DNA of 64,000 nucleotides from Catalimonadaceae bacterium JC749 (lineage in GTDB: Bacteria; Bacteroidota; Bacteroidia; Cytophagales; Cyclobacteriaceae), in assembly GCA_021730635.1 (NCBI GenBank), contig JAJNNC010000002.1, forward strand, positions 186,001 to 250,000, given 5' to 3'. Made by a program: the position numbers and the translations under genes. The number at the start of each line of letters is the position of its first letter. Within the stretch, counting starts at the first letter, position 1. Below the pieces are notes generated by a model. The model did no database searches, was not told the origin of the DNA, and saw nothing but the letters and a program-made list of their open reading frames with translations. Below are positions 36,401 through 43,347 of the stretch, one piece after another.

Positions 36401-37733
36401 GCGCATAGATGGTTTGTATCCTTCCGTTTTCATCATTTTTAACGCGGAGTGTGCGGTTGGCGCTATCCCTTATCTGGGTCAGAAGACCTGCCGGGTCGTA
36501 GGAAAAGTGGATTGCAAAACCATGAGCGTCTTCTACGCTTGTCAGTGGATGAGCTTCGGTTTCCTGAGAATTACTTTCTTCGAATCGATAAAGAAGTCTT
36601 TCCTTATTCCGGAGCGCATAGCCTCTTTCATCGCGTAGCAGGGTGAGTTGTTCCTGCCGGTTGTAAAAGCTGCCGCCTGCTTCCAGCATAGGAAAAATTA
36701 CCGGACGTCCGTCGGCCATACGGACCACCAGGGTCTGGCTTGCTGTATCCATCGCCAGGGCCATATCGTAGCTGTGGTGCCAGCCATAGCCCAAAGGACC
36801 CTGATAGACAGAGGTAGAGTACCATACCCGTTCCCATCGCAGAGGAACCGGACCGGGCAGTTCGAAATCTATATGATCGGTGAAAACTTTACCGGTCGCA
36901 ATATCCACCGGGTGACCCGTAATGGCACAGACACCCCGGTGTACCAGGTTGCGGATAAATGAATTAGGAGGAATTTTCAGGCCATTCATTAACTTACCGG
37001 CCCCCTTGTGTATTTTCCGGGAAATGCCCCGCATCATTTTGCTTGACCTCAGTTTTGACAGGCCGGCAGCGAAAGCTTTGGCAGCCAATACACTCATGGA
37101 AACCGTAGGAGGGCCGCCTACGAGCACCAGAGATCCCATAGGAATGGGAAGGACGATAGAAGTAGGAAGGAAAAAACCCATCTGCTTGGTCTTGCCGCCG
37201 CGGGGTGGCGCCGGCATCCCTATACACTGGCAACTGAGGGCGGGTAGGGTAGCATACGTAAAAGGTTCCTTGTCTACAATGACCGTAGCACTACCCATAA
37301 AAGCTTCGCAGGCATTGCCCACCATACCCTTGGCAAAGACACCGCCCATAGGAATATGAGCCGGTTTGTTGGAGCCGATGGTGCCTGCCCTTGCCCTGGG
37401 CAGATGGTTCACCCAAACCGTGGAAGGGGCTTGTGCGTGCAAACCCATTTGATTGGCAGCTCCTTTTACCTGATTGATCATCTCGGTGATTTCCTCAGGC
37501 ATATCAGGCAGGGCCTCTCCAATAGCTTTGGCGACCTGCATGAGAGGAGAAAAATCGACACCCATCGCTGCCAGGGCACCCATGGCTTTGGCCATCACAT
37601 TATAATCACCGGAATCAAAGAGAAATCCGATAAAGGGATGTGGAACCGGCACAGGGGGTACAGGTCCGGGAGGCTGTATGATATGAATATCTATTCCCGT
37701 GACAATGTCCAGGTGTTTGGAGGCAGGCATCAT
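33420..37733 (-). CDS. PAAR-Rhs polymorphic toxin with C-terminal nuclease-like tip
   Basis: The start at 37733 was chosen because its ATG overlaps the TGA of the TPR gene (ATGA); an open frame further upstream lies inside that gene. The 1437-residue protein starts with a PAAR-like region (residues 1-250, with [14 protein letters not shown] and [29 protein letters not shown]) that would tip the VgrG spike. A DUF6531-like segment follows ([32 protein letters not shown]), and then about 20 RHS/YD repeats that form a cocoon. The core closes with [45 protein letters not shown]. The last 126 residues (33423-33800) are the toxin tip. [18 protein letters not shown] and HWHF suggest a PD-(D/E)xK-like nuclease, a weak call. 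Confidence 0.92.
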   Translation of the reverse strand: [1437 protein letters not shown]

Positions 37734-39073
37734 GGGGCTTTCCCTTTTTTGGTGATTACTTTGGCTTCCCAATCTTCTCCTGCCAGGGCGACCATCTGCT
37801 GGTGAATGGCCAGGGCCTCTTCTTTTTTTCCGATCCTGGCGTTGATTCTGAGCAACGCTGCCCCTGCATAGGGGAGGGTTGAACTGCCCCGTTCTGCCGG
37901 TTTCATCGCCTGTCCGAAGTGCAGCGACTGCTGATAACAGCTTTGTGCCATACGATAATCTTTCAACTGTTCCTTGCAATGGCCCATCATACGCCAGGCT
38001 TCCATGAGATGATAAGAGCGGGCAGGATCTTCTTCCGGAAGCTTGCTGGCTACTTGCGCAGCATGCTCATAGTCATGGTAGGCAGCCTCAAAGTCACAGA
38101 TTTCTGTTTTGGGAGCAATCAAAGCGGAAGCCCGGGCCAACAGGGTTTGTATGTACAGGGGGTGCCCGCACATCTGCTGTGTCTCATACATATTTTTGGC
38201 TACTGTGCAGGCCTGATCATAGGTCTGCAACACTTTCTGATAGTTTTTTTTACCCATCCAGGCAGAGACCAGCACAAAGAAAACAGCGACCTGCAAGTGT
38301 GGCCAGCCCTGCTGCCGGGCCATGGTGAGGCATTGATGCGCTAAGGGTTCCACCTGTTTCATGTTGCCCTGTCCTGCTGCCTGGCTCAGATCCAGAAAAA
38401 GCATTTGAAACTGTACCCCCGGATGTTGGGGGTCTCCGGCGGCAGCCACTTCCTTCATGGCGGCTGTCATATCCAGTTGTGGTTGCAGCGTTTTCACCTG
38501 CTGAGGATACTGAGTGGCTATTTTCTGTAGGTGTCCTTCCTTCCCATCGATCACATCGGTCAGCATCAGAAGAATCAGCGCAGGCACCTCAGCCTCTATG
38601 ACCTGAGACAGCCACTTTTCCCAGGAACCAAAGCTGCTGATGTCTGCTGGTGAAAGATAGGCCACAGCCCGGGCTGCTACCTCCAGTTCTGTAGCCAAAG
38701 CGTGGAAGTTTTGCAGAAAATACTGCGCTGAATCCAACGCATCGGAAGGAGTGGTGGGTTTCCAGCGTAGCTGAATCCCCTGATCCGGATTAGCTTCCAG
38801 GTAATTGCTAATTTGTTCGTCAAGTTCTTCTATCACTTGTGGCCCGTAGGAAGATGCCTGAAGGAAGGGGGTAGTCAGTTTAAAAAAGATATCCGGAGTT
38901 CTGCCCCGGGCAGAGGATTCCGTATCGTAGAAAAGGGAGATCATCTGTAACTCATCCGGTTCAATCAGCCACCGGCACAGCCGGGCTTCCGGCTCTTTGG
39001 CAAACTGCTCCCACAGGTCGACGAGTTTTTCGTACCGTTGGGCAATTGGGATATTTGGGTTTGCTCCGGACAA
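37730..39073 (-). CDS. TPR protein, probable adaptor/chaperone of the PAAR-Rhs toxin
   Basis: The frame opens with TTG at 39073 (MSGANPNIPIAQRYEKLVDLWEQFAKEPEARLCRWLIEPDELQMISLFYD) and gives 447 residues without signal peptide; the next in-frame Met is over 40 residues in. The N-terminal 150 residues are not recognised. From about 220 onward TPR-like helices appear (AYHDYEHAAQVASKLPEEDPARSYHLMEAWRMMGHCKEQLKDYRMAQSCYQQSLHFG). Its stop overlaps the start of the PAAR-Rhs gene, so the two are coupled. Small dedicated chaperones load PAAR/Rhs effectors in other T6SS; a cytosolic TPR protein in this place could do the same. It is the first gene of the effector operon and has a palindromic site 76 bases upstream. 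Confidence 0.75.
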   Translation of the reverse strand: MSGANPNIPIAQRYEKLVDLWEQFAKEPEARLCRWLIEPDELQMISLFYDTESSARGRTPDIFFKLTTPFLQASSYGPQVIEELDEQISNYLEANPDQGIQLRWKPTTPSDALDSAQYFLQNFHALATELEVAARAVAYLSPADISSFGSWEKWLSQVIEAEVPALILLMLTDVIDGKEGHLQKIATQYPQQVKTLQPQLDMTAAMKEVAAAGDPQHPGVQFQMLFLDLSQAAGQGNMKQVEPLAHQCLTMARQQGWPHLQVAVFFVLVSAWMGKKNYQKVLQTYDQACTVAKNMYETQQMCGHPLYIQTLLARASALIAPKTEICDFEAAYHDYEHAAQVASKLPEEDPARSYHLMEAWRMMGHCKEQLKDYRMAQSCYQQSLHFGQAMKPAERGSSTLPYAGAALLRINARIGKKEEALAIHQQMVALAGEDWEAKVITKKGKAP

Positions 39074-39148
39074 GGTCTGAGAAGGTTACATACAATGTGT
39101 TAGCTTGCTGGAAGCTCCCTTAAAGATAGTAGGCTTCCTACCAAGGGG

Positions 39149-39170
39149 AAATACTCAAGTTTGAGTATTT
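39149..39170. promoter_or_regulatory. Palindromic operator, perfect, upstream of the TPR-Rhs operon
   Basis: AAATACTCAA and TTGAGTATTT are exact reverse complements on either side of a GT spacer. The site lies 76 bases before the start of the minus-strand TPR-Rhs operon. The same sequence with a TT spacer stands 97 bases away (39247-39266) and at 62139-62158. LuxR-type proteins bind dyads of this size (about 18-20 bp); the binder is inferred. Confidence 0.75.
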
Positions 39171-39246
39171 TTTAGTCAGATCTGTGTGGAAAAAGACCTC
39201 TGATGGCCAAACTGGCGACTATTGTCTCACAGGCAGGCATCCGGAA

Positions 39247-39266
39247 AATACTCAATTTTGAGTATT
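39247..39266. promoter_or_regulatory. Palindromic operator, perfect, upstream of the exported-protein operon
   Basis: AATACTCAA-TT-TTGAGTATT, a perfect dyad with 9-base arms, ends 72 bases before the ATG at 39339. It is identical over all 20 bases to the copy at 62139-62158. With 39149-39170 it gives one site for each of the two divergent operons. Confidence 0.75.
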
Positions 39267-39338
39267 GTTACCCTCCCGCTAAGCTTCTAAATTTCAATAG
39301 TAATTGCCAAGCTCTAGCATTTGCATTTAGAAACCATA

Positions 39339-39926
39339 ATGGGTCAATATCTTTTGTTAACGTTTCTGGTATGCATCACACTTCAGGCAGTGGGGCAGGA
39401 TAAACTCTATCTTTTCAATCACAAAGTAGTGCAGGGCAAGGTGATAGAAATTGGCATAGATAGTATCGTGTTGGAAGCTCCCAAAGCAAAGGCCAAAACG
39501 TACTCCATGGCCAATACCAAAGTAAATTATATCCTGCTGGAAAACGGTGAGAAGTATTTTGTGCCGCATGATATGATTTCCCTGACCAACGGCAATGTGA
39601 TATCGGCTGACATTCAGGATACCAGCCAGGCTAGCATCCGATATTATGATCTGAAAAGCAAGTCGGGCAGGATAGAAAAAGTGTCTACACAGAAGGTGTT
39701 AAGTATTACTTTCCGTCGGGGCGATGAAGTGTACTATTACGACAGAGTCAACTTACGCAACGGTAAAATTATCGCTGCGGAAGTGCTGGAAGTGAAGGAC
39801 CACGAAATTGTCTATAAGGCGGCTGGTAAAAAGAAAGCGGCGCACACCCTGCCGGTTGATGAAATCAGCGATATATGGTTCAAAAACGGGTATCGCCAAC
39901 CTTTCGCACCACTTGAAAATCAATAA
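39339..39926 (+). CDS. Exported protein with three small beta repeats, unknown function
   Basis: The ATG at 39339 gives a signal peptide (MGQYLLLTFLVCITLQAVGQ), while an in-frame TTG 18 bases earlier is less likely. The mature 175 residues contain three similar units of about 50-55 residues. The units share the pattern 'G-x-V/I ... E/D ... I-x-Y/L ... V ... I-x-F/L ... G-E' (KVVQGKVIEIGIDSIVLE ... ENGEKYFVP; NGNVISADIQDTSQASIRYYD ... RRGDEVYYY; RNGKIIAAEVLEVKDHEIVYK). This kind of repeat is common in secreted Bacteroidota proteins of unknown role. It is the first gene of a tightly packed five-gene operon on the plus strand, inside the T6SS island, and the next gene repeats the same unit. Confidence 0.75.
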   Translation: MGQYLLLTFLVCITLQAVGQDKLYLFNHKVVQGKVIEIGIDSIVLEAPKAKAKTYSMANTKVNYILLENGEKYFVPHDMISLTNGNVISADIQDTSQASIRYYDLKSKSGRIEKVSTQKVLSITFRRGDEVYYYDRVNLRNGKIIAAEVLEVKDHEIVYKAAGKKKAAHTLPVDEISDIWFKNGYRQPFAPLENQ

Positions 39927-39929
39927 AAG

Positions 39930-41003
39930 ATGAAGCATAAAGCCATTCAAGTACCTGTCTGTATCTTGCTATTGTTTTTCTGTCAATGGGTACTGGCCCA
40001 GCAGGAGGAGCCTTTTGACATGATTTATCCTGCCAACGGACCTTCTATTCCCTGTCTCATTGCCGAAGTGGCCGGTGCTGAGATCAAGTATAAGCCTGTA
40101 GAAAACTTGCAGGGCCCTATTTACACCAAGCTCAAACAGGATGTCGTCTTGCTTTTCAAAAAGGATGGTGAATTTATGATTCCCGCCTCCTCTCCCGACT
40201 GGACGATGGGAACGGATCCTACAGCCCATAAGATTATTACCCGTGAAGGGTTAATTTTTCCGGCAAAGTTTGTAGAAACCAGAGAAGACAAGGTGAACTA
40301 TGAAGATGCCAGAAACAATAAAGGATATCAGCTCAACAAAGGAGAAGTGTTAGTAGTCATTTACAAAGATGGGGGGCATGAGATGTTTGCGGAGGTTTCT
40401 AAGGTGGCTGCAGCGTTGGCTAAGATGAAATCTGATCTCAATCATTATCATGAATCCAAAACGGCCAGTGTGCCCACCGCTGAAGGGGGTATTCATCTGA
40501 GCGACGAACAGTTGGAATTTTTTAAGGAAAAAGCCATGCAGAAAGCCAAAGATCTGGGGGATTACCTCCGTATTATTTCAGATAAGACGGAAGTAGAAGA
40601 AGACAGGCTGTATGCGGTAGGAGCCGCTATCAAGTTGTTTATCAACGATTCTGCCAAGGTAGAAGTATCTTCTGTTAACCGGGAGCAGAAGAAGCAATAT
40701 CCTATTGGAGTCTACCTGGACCGGCTCAGGAAGCTACCTTATGACAAGGTATTGCTGGAATGGATCAAAGCGGAATTTGTCAGCACCTTCCGGAAAGGAG
40801 AAGATGGTGCTTATTATGGCACTATTACCGCACAACAGATGTTTCGCGGCATTTCAGAAGGCAAGATCGCCTACCAGGACGTGACTGAAAAGAATGTGGA
40901 AGTCAAGCTCACCCGCCATAAAGTTATTGATGATGGTAAGACCAAAGAAAAGTGGGAAGTGTTCCTCTCCGACATCAGTGTGAATCAAACCCGGGAAAAA
41001 TAA
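39930..41003 (+). CDS. Exported protein with two beta repeats and a helical C-terminal domain, unknown function
   Basis: A 357-residue protein with a signal peptide (MKHKAIQVPVCILLLFFCQWVLAQ). Residues 25-150 hold two units like those of the preceding gene (NGPSIPCLIAEVAGAEIKYKPVENLQG ... KKDGEFMIP; REGLIFPAKFVETREDKVNYEDARNNKGYQLNKGEVLVVIYKDG). After a linker, residues 190-355 form a separate domain (SDEQLEFFKEKAMQKAKDLGDYLRIISDKTEVEEDRLYAVGAAIKLF ... IAYQDVTEKNVEVKLTRHKV ... KEKWEVFLSDISV). The pattern of this domain suggests an NTF2-like fold, and the next two proteins seem to share it. No catalytic motif is seen. It starts 4 bases after the previous stop, and its stop overlaps the next start (TAATG). 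Confidence 0.72.
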   Translation: MKHKAIQVPVCILLLFFCQWVLAQQEEPFDMIYPANGPSIPCLIAEVAGAEIKYKPVENLQGPIYTKLKQDVVLLFKKDGEFMIPASSPDWTMGTDPTAHKIITREGLIFPAKFVETREDKVNYEDARNNKGYQLNKGEVLVVIYKDGGHEMFAEVSKVAAALAKMKSDLNHYHESKTASVPTAEGGIHLSDEQLEFFKEKAMQKAKDLGDYLRIISDKTEVEEDRLYAVGAAIKLFINDSAKVEVSSVNREQKKQYPIGVYLDRLRKLPYDKVLLEWIKAEFVSTFRKGEDGAYYGTITAQQMFRGISEGKIAYQDVTEKNVEVKLTRHKVIDDGKTKEKWEVFLSDISVNQTREK

Positions 41004-41854
41004 TGAAAGGGCTGGTATGGTTCGGACTGCTCATGATCAGCCTCTCTGGCTTTGCGCAGGTCATTACCTTTCCCTATGAAGAGAATTTTGCCTGGCAGGT
41101 TAAACAGATCGACGAATTTATAGATCGCTTCAACAATGCGGATTATACGCCCCTCCGCCGTTATCTGAAAGAACAGTATCAGATGGAGGAAGTGGAGCGT
41201 GTGGCATTGCTGCAATCACTTTTCAATTTTGAAAGCCAAGCCTGGAATAAAAGAGAGGTGATGCGCTTCCTGGAGGATGTGACCCAATCCAGTGACCCCC
41301 CTTACCTCGATTTTTATGATAAGGACTGGTATGCTGTGTTGGATTGTGTAGGAGATTTCCAGAAGGAAAAAAAGAAGTTCACTCTGGTGCTGTCTATCAA
41401 ACTCAATGAAAGAACAGGCGCCGCCAAGTGGATTATCAACGGAGTACAGGCTGATTTTTTACCGGCTGTAGATTCCACCCTGTTGGTTTCTTCCCTGAAT
41501 AATCCCTCTAAATCGGCACAGTCTATCAATCCGGCCAGCTTCGGCACCGATTTCATGGCCCTGGTTGATGCGCTGGCAGATACGGCCAGTTTTGGCAATT
41601 ATCTGAACCGGAAGGAAATCTCTCCCCCTTTACTGGCCTTCTTTGAGCAGTTGTACCAGCGAAAATTGATCTTCCGTCAGGTCAGTCATATCACCTATCA
41701 TTTCTTACAGGTGCCTGGCTGGATCTTTCAGGTGGAAGATTATCCGAGACAAACCACCAACTCAGGCTGGCTGATCAGTAAGATCATACCCGCTACCCAT
41801 CAGGATAAGAAAGACTATAGAAAAGCAACGTTACACCTTCATTCAAGCTTATGA
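41003..41854 (+). CDS. Exported protein with possible NTF2-like domain, unknown function
   Basis: The ATG at 41003 overlaps the previous TAA and gives a signal peptide (MKGLVWFGLLMISLSGFAQ); an upstream in-frame start at 40952 would put 17 residues before it. The 283-residue protein has no recognised family. Residues 30-160 (WQVKQIDEFIDRFNNADYTPLRRYLKEQYQMEEVERVALLQSLF ... DWYAVLDCVGDFQKEKKKFTLVLSIKLNERTGAAKWIINGVQADF) fit an alpha-plus-beta NTF2-like layout: long helices, then three or more strands. The second half ends FHITY-like strands and WIFQVEDYPRQTTNSGWLISKI. Its TGA overlaps the next ATG (ATGA), so the four genes are translated together. Confidence 0.7.
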   Translation: MKGLVWFGLLMISLSGFAQVITFPYEENFAWQVKQIDEFIDRFNNADYTPLRRYLKEQYQMEEVERVALLQSLFNFESQAWNKREVMRFLEDVTQSSDPPYLDFYDKDWYAVLDCVGDFQKEKKKFTLVLSIKLNERTGAAKWIINGVQADFLPAVDSTLLVSSLNNPSKSAQSINPASFGTDFMALVDALADTASFGNYLNRKEISPPLLAFFEQLYQRKLIFRQVSHITYHFLQVPGWIFQVEDYPRQTTNSGWLISKIIPATHQDKKDYRKATLHLHSSL

Positions 41855-43335
41855 ACAAGTTATACACTTTGCTGCTGGGCTTGGCAGTCCTGTTTCTTTG
41901 GCATCCCCGGGCAGAGGCTCAGGTAGACAGGCTGAGCGGAGAGGACAGTACAAAAATTGAAGAAGCCGTACAGGCATGCTTTTCAGATTATATGGAAACC
42001 ATGATCTATCTGGCAAATCCTACTATGGATAATGCTTACCGGGAGGCAGTGGTAGCCGATGGGAAGAAAAGTTTTGTGGATTCCGCCCTGATTGCGGTAG
42101 ATTATGATTCTTCCTTTACCCCTCCCTTGTTGCCCAATCATAAAGATGTAGAAACCTACCTGACCAATTTCAATGTATTTTTCAAGGAAAAGAGCCTGAG
42201 CGAACGCATAAAAATCTACTATACTAATCAGGTATTGTCGGAAGTAAAATGGAATGAAGAAGGAAAATATTATTACCTGACGCTGCATTATACCAGCAGG
42301 TATGGCAATCAGTTGCCACAGAAAAGAAGAGCGACCTTCATGGTAGGAAAGGTAGAAGGAAATTGGAAAGCATTTATTACTTACATCAGGTTTGAGGGTG
42401 CCGACAGGGAAGAAGAGATTTTCGGAGAAAAAAAGATTTTGACAGAGCCTGAATGGCGGATCTTAGCCAGAAAAGCAGAAGATTCTTTAAACAACCAGCA
42501 TTTCCAGAGCGCCCTCACGTTGTTGCAACAGTCGCTGGCATTAGATACCACAGCCTATAACCTGAAGTTGCTGGCGCGGTATTACCAGGAACAGGGAGCT
42601 ATCGAACAGGCTTTGCAATACTATCTGGCCAGTTTGAACGAAGGCGTTGCTGCTGACCCTACCTACAAAGATTCTGTTACCCGTCTGGCGATCGAAGAAC
42701 TCAAAGTAGAATTGGCAGCCCAGCAGGAGGCAGCAGAAAGAAAAGCGCAGGAAGAGCAAGCAAAAGCAGATACCCTCGAACAGGAAAAGCCGATAGAAAC
42801 CCCTCCGTTGGCACAGGAGGAAAAATCAACGGCTCCCACGGAAGAAACGGCTGAAGAGACAACTAGTAGCCTGATCGACCTGCAGTCGCTGGCCAAAGGA
42901 GGAAAAAGAGGAAAAGAGTATACCCTTCGCTGGCAGTTGCCTGAAGATAATCCTGTTGATGTTTCCCTCTCCCGCCAGGGTGGTGATTCCATACTGCTCA
43001 AGCAGGATTATTTTCTTGACCAACTGAAATGGAAGATTCCTTTCAACACAAAACCAGGCTTGTATGAGATCATACTGCTTGATGAGGAAATGCGCACGGT
43101 TGTCACCCGCAGTGCACCTTTTAGAATTCACAGAAAATTTCCTATAGGATTACAAATATCCATATACACTGTAGGTGCTGTGTATGTGGCCGGTGCTCTC
43201 TTAAAGCCTGTTTTTGATGAGGATGAAGCTTATAAAATAGATTGGGATTGGTTTCGGAAAGAACCCCCTTGCCAGGACTGTAAAGAGGAAGAGCCACTGG
43301 ATGACCCTTTGAACCTTGAAGATTTCTGGCAGTAA
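41851..43335 (+). CDS. Membrane-anchored TPR protein with periplasmic Ig-like domain
   Basis: A 494-residue protein with a signal peptide (MNKLYTLLLGLAVLFLWHPRAEAQ). Residues 25-175 form an NTF2-like region (YLTNFNVFFKEKSLSERIKIYYTNQVLSEVKWNEEGKYYYLTLHYTSRYG). Residues 190-280 are TPR-like (EDSLNNQHFQSALTLLQQSLALDTTAYNLKLLARYYQEQGAIEQALQYYLASL), followed by a charged, possibly coiled segment. Residues 345-425 resemble an Ig-like Ser/Thr-rich anchored domain (YTLRWQLPEDNPVDVSLSRQGGDSILL ... GLYEIILLDEE). A single hydrophobic helix near 430-455 and an acidic C-terminal tail with CQDC follow. The tail would face the cytosol if the helix spans the inner membrane. It could be a structural envelope part of the T6SS, in place of recognised TssP/TssQ. 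That is a guess from location. Confidence 0.7.
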   Translation: MNKLYTLLLGLAVLFLWHPRAEAQVDRLSGEDSTKIEEAVQACFSDYMETMIYLANPTMDNAYREAVVADGKKSFVDSALIAVDYDSSFTPPLLPNHKDVETYLTNFNVFFKEKSLSERIKIYYTNQVLSEVKWNEEGKYYYLTLHYTSRYGNQLPQKRRATFMVGKVEGNWKAFITYIRFEGADREEEIFGEKKILTEPEWRILARKAEDSLNNQHFQSALTLLQQSLALDTTAYNLKLLARYYQEQGAIEQALQYYLASLNEGVAADPTYKDSVTRLAIEELKVELAAQQEAAERKAQEEQAKADTLEQEKPIETPPLAQEEKSTAPTEETAEETTSSLIDLQSLAKGGKRGKEYTLRWQLPEDNPVDVSLSRQGGDSILLKQDYFLDQLKWKIPFNTKPGLYEIILLDEEMRTVVTRSAPFRIHRKFPIGLQISIYTVGAVYVAGALLKPVFDEDEAYKIDWDWFRKEPPCQDCKEEEPLDDPLNLEDFWQ

Positions 43336-43347
43336 GCCCTATCACCT

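Noticed and set aside
37734-37979. N-terminal extension of the Rhs protein by 82 residues
   Set aside because: It lies in another frame inside the TPR gene, has the look of an out-of-frame translation (rich in Arg, Gly, Gln), and the ATGA overlap at 37730-37733 gives a natural start.
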